Shown one piece after another: positions 24,317 to 36,562 of a stretch of DNA of 64,000 bases; position 1 is the first letter of the stretch, and every line of letters starts with the position of its first letter. The notes under the pieces are model-generated. The model saw only the letters and a program-made list of their open reading frames with translations. It was not told where the DNA came from and did not search any database. A program made the translations under genes and the position numbers. The stretch is from Nymphaea colorata. Its lineage: Eukaryota > Streptophyta > Magnoliopsida > Nymphaeales > Nymphaeaceae. Location: positions 20,898,581 to 20,962,580 of the forward strand of contig NC_045147.1 in the NCBI RefSeq assembly GCF_008831285.2, given 5' to 3'.

Positions 24317-25254
24317 GTGCTATCGGCTAATACAACATCCTTAGGACCCACTGCCAGCTTATGTGTGTGGGGAGTTCAATGGTTACTATATTTGTACACC
24401 AATTTATTTCCACTCTTCATGGGTGTCATAATGTGGCCCTTTGGATCTCAGCAGTTGGTAAGCGACAACTCGCCTTTGACTGCATCTAATATGTGAGGAT
24501 AACCATGTGTTATTGGTACTTCTGCGGCCAGACCCTGCCCACATTCTGACGGATTCCCTGCAGAGTAGCCGGCGTGTGGGAAAAAACTCCAGGCAACGCA
24601 CAATGTCCTGTCCGTCTGCATTCTGCATCACCGGGACGACACCGGAAAAACGTCGCCGGAAAAACTGGATTGGCGGGTGTAGAAGCTGTATTGCATCTTC
24701 TATATGTCCTCGGAGAAGCAACCAAGAAGAGTGAAGCTCAGAGGCTTCAGATTGTCATAGAAGCTAATAAGATTTGAAATTTGGATAGGCCGGCCGCCAA
24801 TTCATTTTTACTTCATGTGGCCAATAAATTTGCAAGTAAACTAAGAGAATGTACAGCTAATGCCAACTTCATGGGCCTTGTATGCAATAAAGCTGAAGCT
24901 GAAATAGAATCAAATGAGGGAGCAGGTTGGGTAGGTTGCAGTTGCTCTATCATAATTGAGAGGGCGCGGTTCGAACCTCATTGAGTTGTCTCCAGCTTGT
25001 CTATACTAACTGCAAACCCACAAGGTTAGCACAATTAGCAATGACCTGCAGACGGCTGGTTTCCGTTTCCGGTAGACGGAACGGATTCCGGAAAACATCA
25101 GTGTAAGTTGTAACCTCCTGGGAGATCCAGTGCTCCTGCCTCGCCTGTCCAAGTGAAAGGTTGTTTGCGCTTAAAATGCCTTTTAGATCAAAGTTTTATA
25201 CTGTTTGGAGATCAATGTAGGTTCGGTGGGTTAGCTCAACACAGATGAGTTAGA
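24317..25254. other. Intergenic with a GC-richer patch
   Basis: About 24500-24780 is richer in GC than its surroundings and open in several frames. One plus frame reads VEAVLHLLYVLGEATKKSEA before a stop at about 24777. This may be a fragment of a decayed coding sequence or retroelement. No family is assigned and no splice sites or start support a gene. Confidence 0.3.
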
Positions 25255-25260
25255 GAGACG

Positions 25261-25325
25261 CAGAGAGAGAGAGAGAGAGAGAGCCCATAAAATGGGAATG
25301 TAAGAGAGAGAGAGAGAGAGAGAGA
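25261..25325. repeat. Two (GA)n tracts
   Basis: Perfect AG/GA dinucleotide runs at 25261-25283 and 25302-25325, separated by 18 bases. Confidence 0.9.
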
Positions 25326-26734
25326 CTCAAAATTTCCTCTCCATCCTTCATTACTGAAGTATTAATTGCGGTGCAGTCAATTTTCTGCATTAGTTTCCAA
25401 TCAAAAACAGGAAAATATTGTCCAATGCGCGCCAGATCAAGCGATTGATTGAAGCTTAGAGGAAGAGCTGAATCTTCTTAGTGGCTGATACTCCAACCAC
25501 CCACTACATTTTTAACCGGAAAAAGAGCAGCAGAGCACACGAACAACAGAAAGATTGCTGTAAAACATGCAGAAGCTGTTGAAGATGTAAATGCTCGTTA
25601 TGCTGCATTGCATTAAAAGCCTTTGGTGCGTCTTAAAACCAACAGCCACCCAATATTCATTTTGCCGCCTGTTTCTCGAAAAAATATTATCCTTAGTAGA
25701 AAGCTTACGGTGGCAGCCAATGCCATGGCCACACAAGTTGACGCGTTCTTCTTCAAGTTAATGGGGGACGACCCCGAAGGAGCCCCACCACTAGGTTTTT
25801 CAAAGACAAACACCGCAGAAATCTCGGATTGGAGAAATGACAAAGCTGGGAGTTTATCTAGGGTCAGGTTCGTAGCCCCTTACCATTTTTGCTCACCACC
25901 AGTGGTGGCAATCAGTGCTCTTAAATCCATTTGAATCAAAATCAACTCCATGAATTACAGCTATTGGTTCATTGATTCAGTTATCCTTAAATCTTTGAAC
26001 TATATTTACTTTTCTTGTCATTTAGTAACGTTATTTATTCTTTTTTTTTATTAAATGAACCATACAAATAATTCTTTTGTGTTGCTGATTCTTCTCAGGC
26101 CTTTTGAATTTTTTTGATTGCCCCTGAGAAAATCCTCAGGATTTAAGATCTGACTTTCTCTCTTAAATTAGACAGTTTCTCAATGGGAAAAAGTGGATTA
26201 AAAGCTTTAATTATAGATCATAAGTTTGATGAACCATGAATTTTACTGTGGATCTTTTGCCACATTAGTGAAAGCATAACATATCATATCCACATCAAAT
26301 CCACCCTAAATCTGAAGCAGTTAATGCCCCTAAAAGTTTCAGAATTTTTAAAACTTCAGTTTTTAACTCTGTCCAATTTGACAACGATTCTGGCGCTCCT
26401 TTAACTTTTAAAAATTAGTTTGACTAAAAACTGATTTCAGATTGGTCAGGAGAAAGGGAATAAACCGTTGGCTTTTGTTTTTTGAAACCATGAGCACAAA
26501 CCATCCAGCAGACGTTTATCCCCTTTACAACCATCCTTATGCACATTCATCACAGTTACAGAGGGGATCCATGTAGAAATTTCTTGTTATACAGGATGCA
26601 GGTAAAGGGTGCAAGTAGTTTGGTTTTAGATTTGCAGCTTTTCTGTTTTATGCTGCACCAAGTGTGATCACGTCTGATTTCTAATGTATTTCTTTGATCC
26701 GAATCCACACAGTTTTCACCTTGACTAAGGGCAG
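25326..26734. other. Intergenic, no gene supported
   Basis: A plus-strand frame at 25728-25934 (starting MATQVDAFFFKLMGDD) is open for about 69 codons but has no recognisable domain and no upstream promoter signal. The rest is AT-rich. Confidence 0.3.
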
Positions 26735-27170
26735 TCATCAAGACCTTTTTCTCTTTCGGGATGTTTGATGAGGCTGAAGTTGTGGATTTTTAGAACTAAA
26801 ATCCTCATTTTTGATGAAATGATAATTGATTATCAATCACACAATTTTCATTACAAAATTATAAGCTCATTCTTGAATCAGAATTCTAGAATTATGATTC
26901 TACCCAAGGGGGTGGAATTATGATTTTAGAATTTTAAATTTTTTCATCTCTGTTAAGAGCATATGTCATGATGGTTTTAATTCATCAATTCCAGAATTTT
27001 ATTTCATGTTTAATCAAACACATCATTTTTAATTCTGGAATCAAAATTCCACACCATTAGATACAAATAGAAATAAAAATTTTCATTTCAATTCTAGTTT
27101 GGGGTGAAATTTTGTTTCTAGAATTTTAATTCTATAATTCAAGGCTGTCGAACCCCCCTTAGTGTCCACT
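26735..27170. mobile_element. AT-rich element-like block (possible MITE)
   Basis: Dense in repeated and self-complementary words built on attctagaatt and aattttaattctgg, with gggatgtttgatgagg near its left end and taatcaaacacatc in its middle, as in plant MITEs of the type bounded by gtttgat/atcaaac. Exact ends and a target-site duplication were not found. Confidence 0.3.
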
Positions 27171-29728
27171 TCTTTGTTGAACCCAAAAAGTAAACAGGTT
27201 TTGCTCTCTCGAAGAGATATTTGTGTACTACTAGTGCGATCTCGTACAGGCACCACTCAGTGAAACCAGACAGTAGGACACATTGACAAATATGGCTCTG
27301 TATTTCAGAAACCACGCTATCTTGGCTTTCTCTGGCTTGGACTGAAACTGGTTTGCTGCAGTCCTGCAGACTGCAGTTTTTTAACCAACGAGACAGAGAA
27401 ATGTAGCATGGCAGCTGACAGTTTCATCCCCACTGACATGTTCAGGACAGACCGCAGAACCCAGTCAATAACACAGCATTGCCACTAAACTTTAAAAACA
27501 ACTGCAAATGGATAAAGTTGTGCTAGAAGCAAGTAAGCAACTCCATTCAATTTAATACAAAAAGTTACTGTAGGCAGTATAATCATGGTCATCAATCACC
27601 GTTGACCACAAAACTAAACAAGGATTGATACAAAAACAAGCAGACCCTAACCAAACATGCAGTGGCAATCCTCAAAGAAGAAAAAAATGTTGACTCAACC
27701 AAGACCAAATTATCAAGAATATCATTCCGACCCCCCTGAAAGCTCTGGATCAGCACACAGACATATGGACAATCAACGACCTCCAGCACCTGCAGGCTGC
27801 ACCTAACAGAACGCATTTATTCATTTATTACAATGTCCTGCTTTTTCCGTTACTCCTGCAACATCCAATAGAAAGTAAGACCAAACAATATTTTAAAAAG
27901 ATTCTTCCTAAATCACATAATGAACTACTGAAAAGAGAGTATACAGAGAGAATCCTTTCGAAGCAACAATACAAGTCTTCATGACAAACTGATAATCTCA
28001 GAATTTATGATGATCAAGTTTAACTATTAAACAACAGGAATCACCCAGAAGGACCATATCAAAATTTAAAAGCAAGCCTGTCAAATCTTAGTATTTTTGG
28101 TTACTTGAGAAAATGTAAAGAACCAACAAGAATAGAACCCCACAAAACAATGGCCAGATACCAGCAAAGTGTAACTAGAAACGTCAGTCAAACAAAGTAA
28201 GAAACAGCTTCTCGCCCAACTGTAGAAGACTTTTCGGAGTAACTGCACATCTGTGGAAATGTTTCATTGTTACCTTGGGATGACAATGGCTCTTGGTCGC
28301 TAATTTCTAGGTACTGGGAATCTTCTGCAGCCCCAATACATCAAATGCCCACAAAGTTCGTTGCAACAATTCAGCAAACTAAACTTAAATACAAGGTAAA
28401 CCATGAGCACACTTCTAGAAAAGCAGGCAAGAGACAGAAACAGTAAAAAGATACCATGGTGGACGGAAGGCAGCAGGTGCCTAACAGGGCAGAAAATGCT
28501 TTAGATAAATTTACTCTTGATATGAGAAACGGGCCTTATTGAAACTTAGCCAAATGGTTGAACAAAACTGCTTTATGAGACTGGGCATATAGATTAAGTT
28601 TGGTCTTCCCGTGAGCATAAGTTCAAACAAACTTCAAAATAAACATGCACCCAAAACCATTTAATCACTCCAGTTTTTTAAATTTTCTTGTATATATTTT
28701 GGTTGACTGCTAAGGTATGAAAACGAATGATAGAATGTGTCTATGTAGACGCCTCCAAGTTAAACTCAGACAAGTCAAGGCTCACTTGCTTGAATTGGCT
28801 TAGGTGAGTCAGATCAGGTCAAACCACGTGAAAAATGTGGTTCCCTTGGTTATAAGTTATAACCAACCTTGGCAAAGTGGACATTTTTTACTTGACAAAG
28901 TGAGTATACTAGTCTGTTGTTTATATTCATATGATGTGTATATGAAAATAAATACTTTTATTTCATATGTAGTATCTGATAAAATTTTAGATGTTAAATT
29001 TTGAGTTTTTACACTAAATCCATATATTTAGCATTTACAGCTAACAAGGAAGCATGACTCACTCGAGTCACTGGATTGCCATAAATGATCTAATATCGGG
29101 TTACAGGGAACCACAAGGAACCGACAAACAGTACAACTGTCAAAATATAAAATCCAACAGAACAACATTTCACAATTTGAGGCCTTGAAGGTCTCATATT
29201 TGAAATTACCATGGCTAGTTGGTTGCAGAACCGGACCAAGTGGAAGAAAATATGTGCCCTAGCAATGGCATGTAAGAATCAAATGCATCTGAAGGGGTAT
29301 GTATAGCATGCTAAGAAGGACAACATGAACAAAAATAGGATAAGCAACTCATCTGTCACACATTTTCAGAAAACTCATCACCTAGGGACTGGTTCAAACT
29401 TCAATGCATATAATGCACATCTTCAGCCAGGTCACTTCTACTTCCTTATTCTAGATCCACTAATCCTATTTTCAATTTGAAAGACAACTGCAACAACACA
29501 ACTAAAAGGAAGAAGAACAACTTTCCTACCGTAACCCAAAATTCATAGTAGGCATTTGAACCTTGAAGCGCTTAAACAAGCCCATTTGATCTCTGTAGCT
29601 TACACAGCTAAATATGGGCCGCTCCAGACATTTAAGATATCCAATGACATGTAGATGAAGACATGTGGCCCCACATTGATCCAACAACTTCTCAGATGAT
29701 GGAAACAATCATAATGTGAATGCGTTAC
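27171..29728. other. Intergenic, no gene supported
   Basis: Only short frames were seen. A minus-strand open stretch (about 28193-28323) reads EISDQEPLSSQGNNETF and ends in TGA, with a possible acceptor upstream, but no partner exon or family was found. About 29526-29708 is open on the minus strand without recognisable content. Confidence 0.3.
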
Positions 29729-29827
29729 CTTCCCTTGACATCCTTGTGTTGGTACTGGCCATTACCCATGATGCAAAGAACAGCAGCAATGGTTCCCAAG
29801 GAAACAGCAGCTACAAGCACAGAACAT
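29729..29827 (-). pseudogene. Decayed copy of MWFE (NDUFA1) exon 1
   Basis: The minus strand reads VSLGTIAAVLCIMGNGQYQ before a GTAACG donor, clearly related to exon 1 of the intact gene upstream (LPLGIIAGMLCVMGNAQYY). Aligned to that exon, the ATG at 29827 is one base out of frame with the conserved part, and four bases are missing near the 3' end. No in-frame ATG lies upstream before a TGA. No matching exon 2 (PKHIGNDMW) was found downstream. This looks like an old tandem duplicate reduced to one exon, though an unrecognised upstream exon could supply a start. Confidence 0.6.
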
Positions 29828-30200
29828 CTTTGCTGGCAGTTTCACAATATCCAAATTTCTTTCTTGTTTGATCAGTTGTAATGAAGCGAGAGGAGATTTT
29901 CATGTTGGCACTGTTATTGATTTGGCGTCATTCCTTGTATACGAAATCTAAGGGATTCAGAGGCGCCCTAAGGTTGAGCATCGGCAAGAATCGCTCAATG
30001 AAATCATCCACGATTTTGATGTATTTTCCCTAGGATATCAAATTTATGTGACAGAAAAATAAATTACTAAACTGTTAGTTGGAACTATAACTATTCTATA
30101 AGAAATTGTTTGGCTCCAGCTACGCGTCAAACCATGGATAACGAGGTCGCTGATGGTTGATCCGATGAACACTAAGCTATGAAGCACGGAGGACAAAAGA

Positions 30201-30831
30201 TCAATCGACCTGCGCGAAAGAACGGTTCCTCAACCATTGTAAAAAGCTTCTTAAGCAATTAACCGATTACTCTCACCACAGTCAACAAAACAAGAAACCA
30301 AACGCCCACACGGGAAAAAAAAAACATGTCCAACCAGAAGGTAAAAGACCGAATAAAGAGAAAACCCCAAACCCAAACCAAGTTTTCTTCCACGAAAAAT
30401 AAGCAAAACCAACATCCAAATTTCACCAGAAGATTTCCAAAAAGCCGGCCTGCTTAAGAACGAAACACAGATAAGGAAAAATAAATAACAGGTACCCACT
30501 TGTCCTTGTTTGGCAGAGAGCATCTCCATGATCTTTTTATCCCGTCTCTCCATCGCAACGTCCCACATGTCATTCCCAATGTGTTTGGGCTGCAATTGTT
30601 CCGCAAAAACGTCACAAAAGTGAATCGACAAAAGGCTAAAATGCACATGGAACTAAATCTGAACAACATGACGGTTCATTTTCTGCGCCAAGACCAAAAG
30701 GAGAACGTGATAGGATGAGATTGCATTACCCTCCCATTGGCAGCCTTATATATGTAGTACTGGGCATTACCCATTACACAGAGCATGCCAGCGATGATAC
30801 CCAAGGGAAGAACAGCTTCCAACCAGAACAT
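30201..30831 (-). CDS. Mitochondrial complex I subunit MWFE (NDUFA1-like)
   Basis: Three-exon gene for the small membrane-arm subunit of respiratory NADH:ubiquinone oxidoreductase in the mitochondrial inner membrane. Exon 1 (30730-30831) encodes 34 residues starting MFWLEAVLPLGIIAGMLC, the single membrane helix that acts as its own targeting signal. Exon 2 (30500-30589) encodes the conserved PKHIGNDMWDVAMERRDKK. The third exon is inferred: a CAA-GTGGGT donor joined to CGCAG at 30210-30212 gives VD and TGA (30201-30203), for 66 residues against about 65 in Arabidopsis (At3g08610 type). An alternative donor four bases downstream (GTACCT) would give a slightly longer tail. Exons 1 and 2 are secure; the last exon is less so. 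Confidence 0.85.
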
Positions 30832-32123
30832 CCTCAACGAATAATTCACTTCTTCTTGTTGTTCTCCTTGCCTTCACACCGTACTCGAGTTTCCTTCTGG
30901 CTTGGTCGGATGCTTCGTCCTCCAGTTGGAAAGATCGCGCTCAAGAAACCAGAATGGTTCTTGAAATCTTGATCGCCCAGCCAAGTGAAAAGCCACTCGG
31001 TGGAAGTCACTCGTAATCGCACATATTTTATATTTGTACACTCGAAATCGGGTCAAATTTGAAGAGATCGGGCCTGGTTTGCAGATCTTGGCAGGACAGG
31101 CCCAACAGACGAACAGATGTTGGATTGTAACAGATACGGGGAGTTACTCAGGAATGAATGAGTGACGGGGATCGGTTGGATTTAGATCAAGATGAACTCG
31201 AACTAAAGGTAATTAAATCCGGACTGAAACCCACAATAGAAGCTACACTGAGTCCAAATCCAACTTAATATAGGGTGCATGAATCTGCGAATCAGGCTCA
31301 AGATCAATCATAAGGGACTGGAACCTGTTTGATATTTGAGTCAGGTTTGGATCTAATCTTTAGATATGACCCTAGAATAGGCTCAAATAAAGACCCAACC
31401 TAAGGACAATAACCTGTACGGGTTAGAAACTTCCAGTAGCTGTGATGACTTGAACTAGAATCAGTTCAAGTGTTGGTGAATTCCAGTTTATTTTATTGTT
31501 AATTTCAACTTGATTTCTAACTTCAATAATCACCTCAAAGCTTCTCAATATCTTCAATATTAAGATTTTTTTAATCTTTCTCATACATGAAATGTCACAA
31601 GGTCGTTCGCTCCACAAAGCACCAAGGAAGGCTACCCAGCACCTGGTATTGCCAGCTCTACGCCCCAGACATCAGAACTGACTAACTGAGCCAGCCACCA
31701 CCCCACCAACCTCTCCTGGCTAAAAGGTAAGATTAGTCTTTACAAGAGATTCTATAGTGGAGGTCAAGAACTCAAAACCCAGGGACCGCCCATAATGCAG
31801 ACCGTAGTGCTCCCCATGCCATTTCGTGAGAAAATGGCACAAGAAAGTTGCCTCACAGATTAGATGACGAGCGTCCTTAATCTGACAACAATGTAATATG
31901 CGAAGCAGCGAGAGAGAGAGAGAGAGGATGCTCAAGTCTTCTCTGTATCTTTCCAATGCTATGGATGCCTCTTAAGTCGAGCATGAAATCTAAAGGATCC
32001 ATAAGAGCGAACTACACATTATTAGCACCTCGTAGTAAAAACAGTCCCAGCACAATCCAGAAACATATACACACATAATGTCACCAAGCATTTGGTGGAA
32101 CATGAAGCGAGTGACGTAGCTTG
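30832..32123. other. Leader of MWFE gene and intergenic spacer
   Basis: The first 200 bases probably hold the promoter and 5' leader of the minus-strand MWFE gene. The rest is spacer before the 3' end of the first glyoxalase II gene, with a GA tract at 31907-31926 and no supportable gene. Confidence 0.4.
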
Positions 32124-35100
32124 TTAGCCCCTCCAATTATCTTTCATCCGCCGGATTTCCTTGAGTGCTTCAACGGGGGTGGAGCAACCAACACGATTCT
32201 GCAAGTAAAGTTAGATGATTACATAAGCTTGAAGGCTTTCGAACCTACATAATGCTTTGAGAGACATGGATGCAGCTCTATTGTAGAGACCAACCACCTG
32301 AAAATAAAAGAAAATTGACAACAGAATGACTCCTACCTGCAGCTCCGGTAGATCAACACGCATGAATGGGTTGGTGCCCATTTCATCCTCAATGGTAGAT
32401 GGGACTGTAGGCTGGTTGGCCTCACGCTGATGTTTCACCCACGCAAGCTTTTGCTTCATTTGCTCGTTCTCTGGTTCCACGGTCAATGCAAACCGAAGAT
32501 TCTTCTCTGTATACTGAAAATCCCAAAGATAAAAGTTCTTACCCTATCATTATAGTCACTGACGGACACCATGAACTCCAACATTCACCTCAGCTGGTGC
32601 TAGCTGGAACTGCACTACTTAGGAACATGACCAAGCGCCCCACCCACCGCCCCTCCCCCCACATATATAGACACACATGCATACACACACGTGCACATAT
32701 TAAATGCTATCAATGGCTTCAAAATAAATTCATACCTCATGACCACAATAAACACGAGTAGTCTTTGGCAAAGATCCCAACGTTTTACAGAGAGACTGAT
32801 ACATCTGCTCTGCAGTGCCTTCAAAAAATTTCCCACAGCCAGCTATAAACTGCAAACAATAAGATTAGCAAACATTAGTGCTTCAATTAGACCAATGAGC
32901 TGGAAACTGGATTTGATCGTATGGGAGGAAACAATTAAGTTTCCTATTGTAGATGTTAGACCATATCAACAACAACAGAAAGCCTCTCCTTTTGTTATTC
33001 TAAGCTTACCAAGGTATCCCCAGTAAACACAGCCGGATCTTCTCCTTTGCTTGATATAAAGTAACTTATGTGGCCCTTGGTGTGGCTGGAGACGGCATAA
33101 ATGTAAGAATATCAAAACAAAGAGAAAACATCCAAGCATTCAACTGATGAAGTGAAAAAGAATAAAGTATAACAAACATGAACCACAACCACCAGAACAA
33201 AGAATTACACGCCAGGGGCCCAGGAAATATGAGCTCCATAGGAGGAGGATGTAAATTGTAATAAAATAAAGTGTTAACATAGTTACACTTTTTTTCTTTT
33301 GATCATATATTCCGTACTTCATAGTCTGTAAAGTAACATATGACTTCAGTTTGATGTGAATCAAGAGAACTGTGTCGTCAAATGACTCAAATCTCATGCC
33401 TTCTTTTCTAGACAAAGGCTCAGCTAAGCACAGACGATCTGGAATCCTCAACCATGAAAAAGGAGGAAGACTGGGAAGAAGAAGAAAAAAAAGGCAGCCC
33501 AATAGTGATGCAGAGGTATTTGGGTTTTAACCAGGGGAGGAGCCACGTGTGGGCTCCCTTTATGTTGAAGCTGGATCAGGTCCGGCCAAATGGAGTTGCA
33601 CTACTTGACACAGCTGCCTGGTGGCCATATCAAGCCATGACACCAAAACAAAGCAGGGTTGCCTCTCAGCCAGAAATTTCTAAGCTCTGTCCCAGTATTT
33701 GAGGTTCAGGGAATGGTTTATGAACATCTGGGATTATTCTTACTGTGCTTTTGTTTTTGGTTGGAACCACGTAGATGTAAAGAAATTCATCTGATTTCAC
33801 TCCTCGGAGGTTCTTGATGCCTTCCTTGTATCATGTGTGTTCATTTTGGTTCACAGAGCCATTGTGACTCTCTACACTTGCATTTATTTCTTTGAGCAAT
33901 ACAAAGAATTCAATCTGGTTTGGATGGTAGAAGCATAATCCGTCCTACTTATTAATTTAACTTGGTAAACCTCGCAAATTAGATCAGAAAGAAGTGCTCA
34001 ATGACACAAATTTCAGACAAATATGAGCACTCCAGTATACAACCCCGCTTCTATGTAATAAACAAACTGAAACAGCCAGTACCAATCCCGTTAAACATCA
34101 ACATTTTACAAGGCAAAAATTAAATTTCCAGTGACCTCCATAAGAAAAGCAAAAGAAAAAAAATCACACAGATACACGCGTACCATGGCGTGTGAAAGGC
34201 CAACACGTTCACCTCATTCCCCAATGATATCTTGTCACCATGTTCCACCTGATCGGTACACCCTTTCACATTATCAAGTGAACCGCCAAAAACTCTTATT
34301 CCAGGTACCAACTTCTTTATCTTTTCGTTTCCACCAGCATGATCCCTATATTTGGAAAGGTTAAAATTTTCAAATGGATAAAGATATATGTTATCAAGAA
34401 ATTGCACAATTCATATAACTGAGCTTTCCAATCGTGACGGCTCAACTACATAAACAGACTCAGTAATGGACCAAAGGTCCGATAGAGGAGAAATTCACCA
34501 ATGATGATGAGTGGTAAGAACGAGCTTTGGAACCACGCCGTTTTCATCGGCCACCTTCAAAACCTTCTCAGGCTCCACAGGATCAACCACTGCGGCGTCT
34601 CTTGAACTTTCATCAATTATCCTGAAAACCAACAACAAATCTCAATTGCTGGAACACCATCAAGAAAATGTTAGACAACGACCGCGTGCAAGAAAGCGAC
34701 GACGACAACAAACTAGACATCTAATAGTAGCCCAAAGAAAGTCTGAGCCTCAAGCTTCAGATTTATACATCGCCACGGTCATGTTTATCCGCAAAAGGAA
34801 AACAGAATCATTCCCACCATCACCAACAAGATGAATTGATGATTGCACAAGCAAAAGTTTCGCTCATCTAATGATTTGTGAAACTAAAGAAAGAAAAATT
34901 ACCAACGAAAGAAAAGACCTAATTCTCAAAAAACCAATAAAAGAATCCTGATTTAATTCCCAAACCACACAAATGAATCAGTACAAAGAAGCAAAGAACA
35001 AAAAAGGTTTACGGTTTTCTAACTACTCATAGATATTGAAGACCCAACCAACCCACACCACCAAGTGAGACACCTTTTAGAAGATAATGGCACTAAGCAG

Positions 35101-35228
35101 ACCACCAGTTTCCAGGAAAGCTAAACGAAGCAAGAAAGAAACAGGAAAAGCACAGATTATCCACGGAAAAAGAATTCGTACAGATAGGCGTAGTTATCTT
35201 CGAGGCAGGGAATGTGAAGGATTTTCAT
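32124..35228 (-). CDS. Cytosolic glyoxalase II (hydroxyacylglutathione hydrolase), copy A
   Basis: Seven exons: 35182-35228, 34499-34621, 34184-34345, 33010-33085, 32736-32849, 32337-32513 and 32124-32198. They total 774 bases and 257 residues, all GT-AG and in frame. The enzyme hydrolyses S-D-lactoylglutathione to D-lactate and glutathione, the last step of methylglyoxal detoxification. It is a metallo-beta-lactamase fold protein close to Arabidopsis GLX2-2 (258 aa). Metal ligands are all present: THHHWDH (H54, H56, D58, H59), H112 in HTPCHTKGH, D134 in FTGDTLF and H173 in CGHEYT. K143 (CGKFFEG), Y175 and the C-terminal RRMKDNW supply the glutathione site. No transit peptide: it begins [17 protein letters not shown] diverged second copy lies directly upstream. 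Confidence 0.96.
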
Positions 35229-36562
35229 GGTTGCCGATTGCTTCTTCGCTGCTAGAAAGATCACCGAACTGTCCCTCGAAGGCTTTCTCTACCCTCTGGT
35301 CCCTTCATTTCTTTTTGTTACTATCGTTCGAACCACAACCCGGGAGACGCCTAGGTGGCGGGCTTTGAGAATTGATAGTCTAGTGACTCGTCCGAAACTG
35401 AAAGTCGTCGACGACACGAGTTCCCGGTTCAATATGCGTCTCTTCCAGCCGTTGCGTTCATGCCCCTAGACCAGGCAGTTCAGCCCACGGTTCACCTCTC
35501 CGTATCAATTGAATCAGGAGGAAGATAGATCCTATTACCTGAACTGTCACAACAATGAGTTGCCAAAAGCTAGTTTTCTATGTTTCTTCCGTTTGAGATG
35601 TCATCATTTTGTCTCTCTCACTCATTAAGCCAGGAGAAGGATAGATCCAGTCTCGCTAATAAGCTATTACAATCTAGCCTTTGATATTTATACTAGATGT
35701 TACAGTATATACATGCACCCTTGCATATCGGAACATGATTGGATCTCGTTCTGTACCAATTGTAGTTCGCTTGTACACAATTCCTTGAAAGGAACTATGA
35801 AATAAGACGCAAACTAGTAATGTTCTGTAAATGATAATTGATCCCTTTTAACTTTAGTTTTAATGCGAGATTAGCTCATTGTCCTTTGCACATTTCCATG
35901 TAGTGGACATGTTGCAGAAGATGCAGGTACCCACGGTGCTTTGTATCATAACACATAACAAAATGAAAGTTGCATTCGCGGAACTCATGTTTCCATCCCA
36001 CATCTAAAAATACCATGTTCTTATTTTGAAACATTGTGTAATTATGTCAATTATGGATCTGAAAGCAACAACAGTAATCACACTATCATCTTGAATAACG
36101 CGCTTTAAGAACATATATTTTAAAAACATATTGCCCCTTAAGCACGTTTCAGACAATAGGCCTCTGCATACTAGTTTAATTCCAAACCCCTCCTCCTCAA
36201 TTCACCAAATTCGTCCTCGTTTTGTCTCCTTGCCTCACCCCTCTATTAAGAGAATGGATAAAATTTACCAACTCCAGATTAAAAAGACGGCCTCAAGGAC
36301 GACTTAGATAGAAATAAAAGGGTAAGGATTACGCCAGCAGCATATTGGAAGGTCACTCTAGAAGGTTGAAGGCCAGGTTTCTCTTTGGTTTATAAAAAAG
36401 TAAAGAGAGAGAGAGAGAGAAAGAGAGGTTGGAAGCAGGAACTGAGGCTCGTAAAACGATATATTTTGAGTACAATATATAAAAGCAGGCTGCCAACAAA
36501 GCTTGAAACCCAATCTCTCTCTCACTCTCCGTCCTTTATATATATATATATATATATATATA
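35229..36562. other. Spacer between the two glyoxalase II genes
   Basis: Contains the 5' leader and promoter of copy A (GC-richer to about 35480) and the 3' flank of copy B. GA tracts lie at 36405-36426. No additional gene seen. Confidence 0.5.
36537..36562. repeat. (TA)n tract touching a stop codon
   Basis: Perfect TA dinucleotide run that begins one base beyond the TGA of glyoxalase II copy B (36563-36565, minus strand), so it forms the very start of that 3' UTR. Confidence 0.9.

Noticed and set aside
24930-24990. tRNA-like B-box word ggttcgaacc
   Set aside because: No matching A-box, anticodon arm or acceptor stem could be folded around it, so neither a tRNA nor a SINE is supported.
31620-31715. 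A-box-like tggctcagttag on the minus strand
   Set aside because: No B-box at the right distance and no cloverleaf; chance or a very old SINE remnant.
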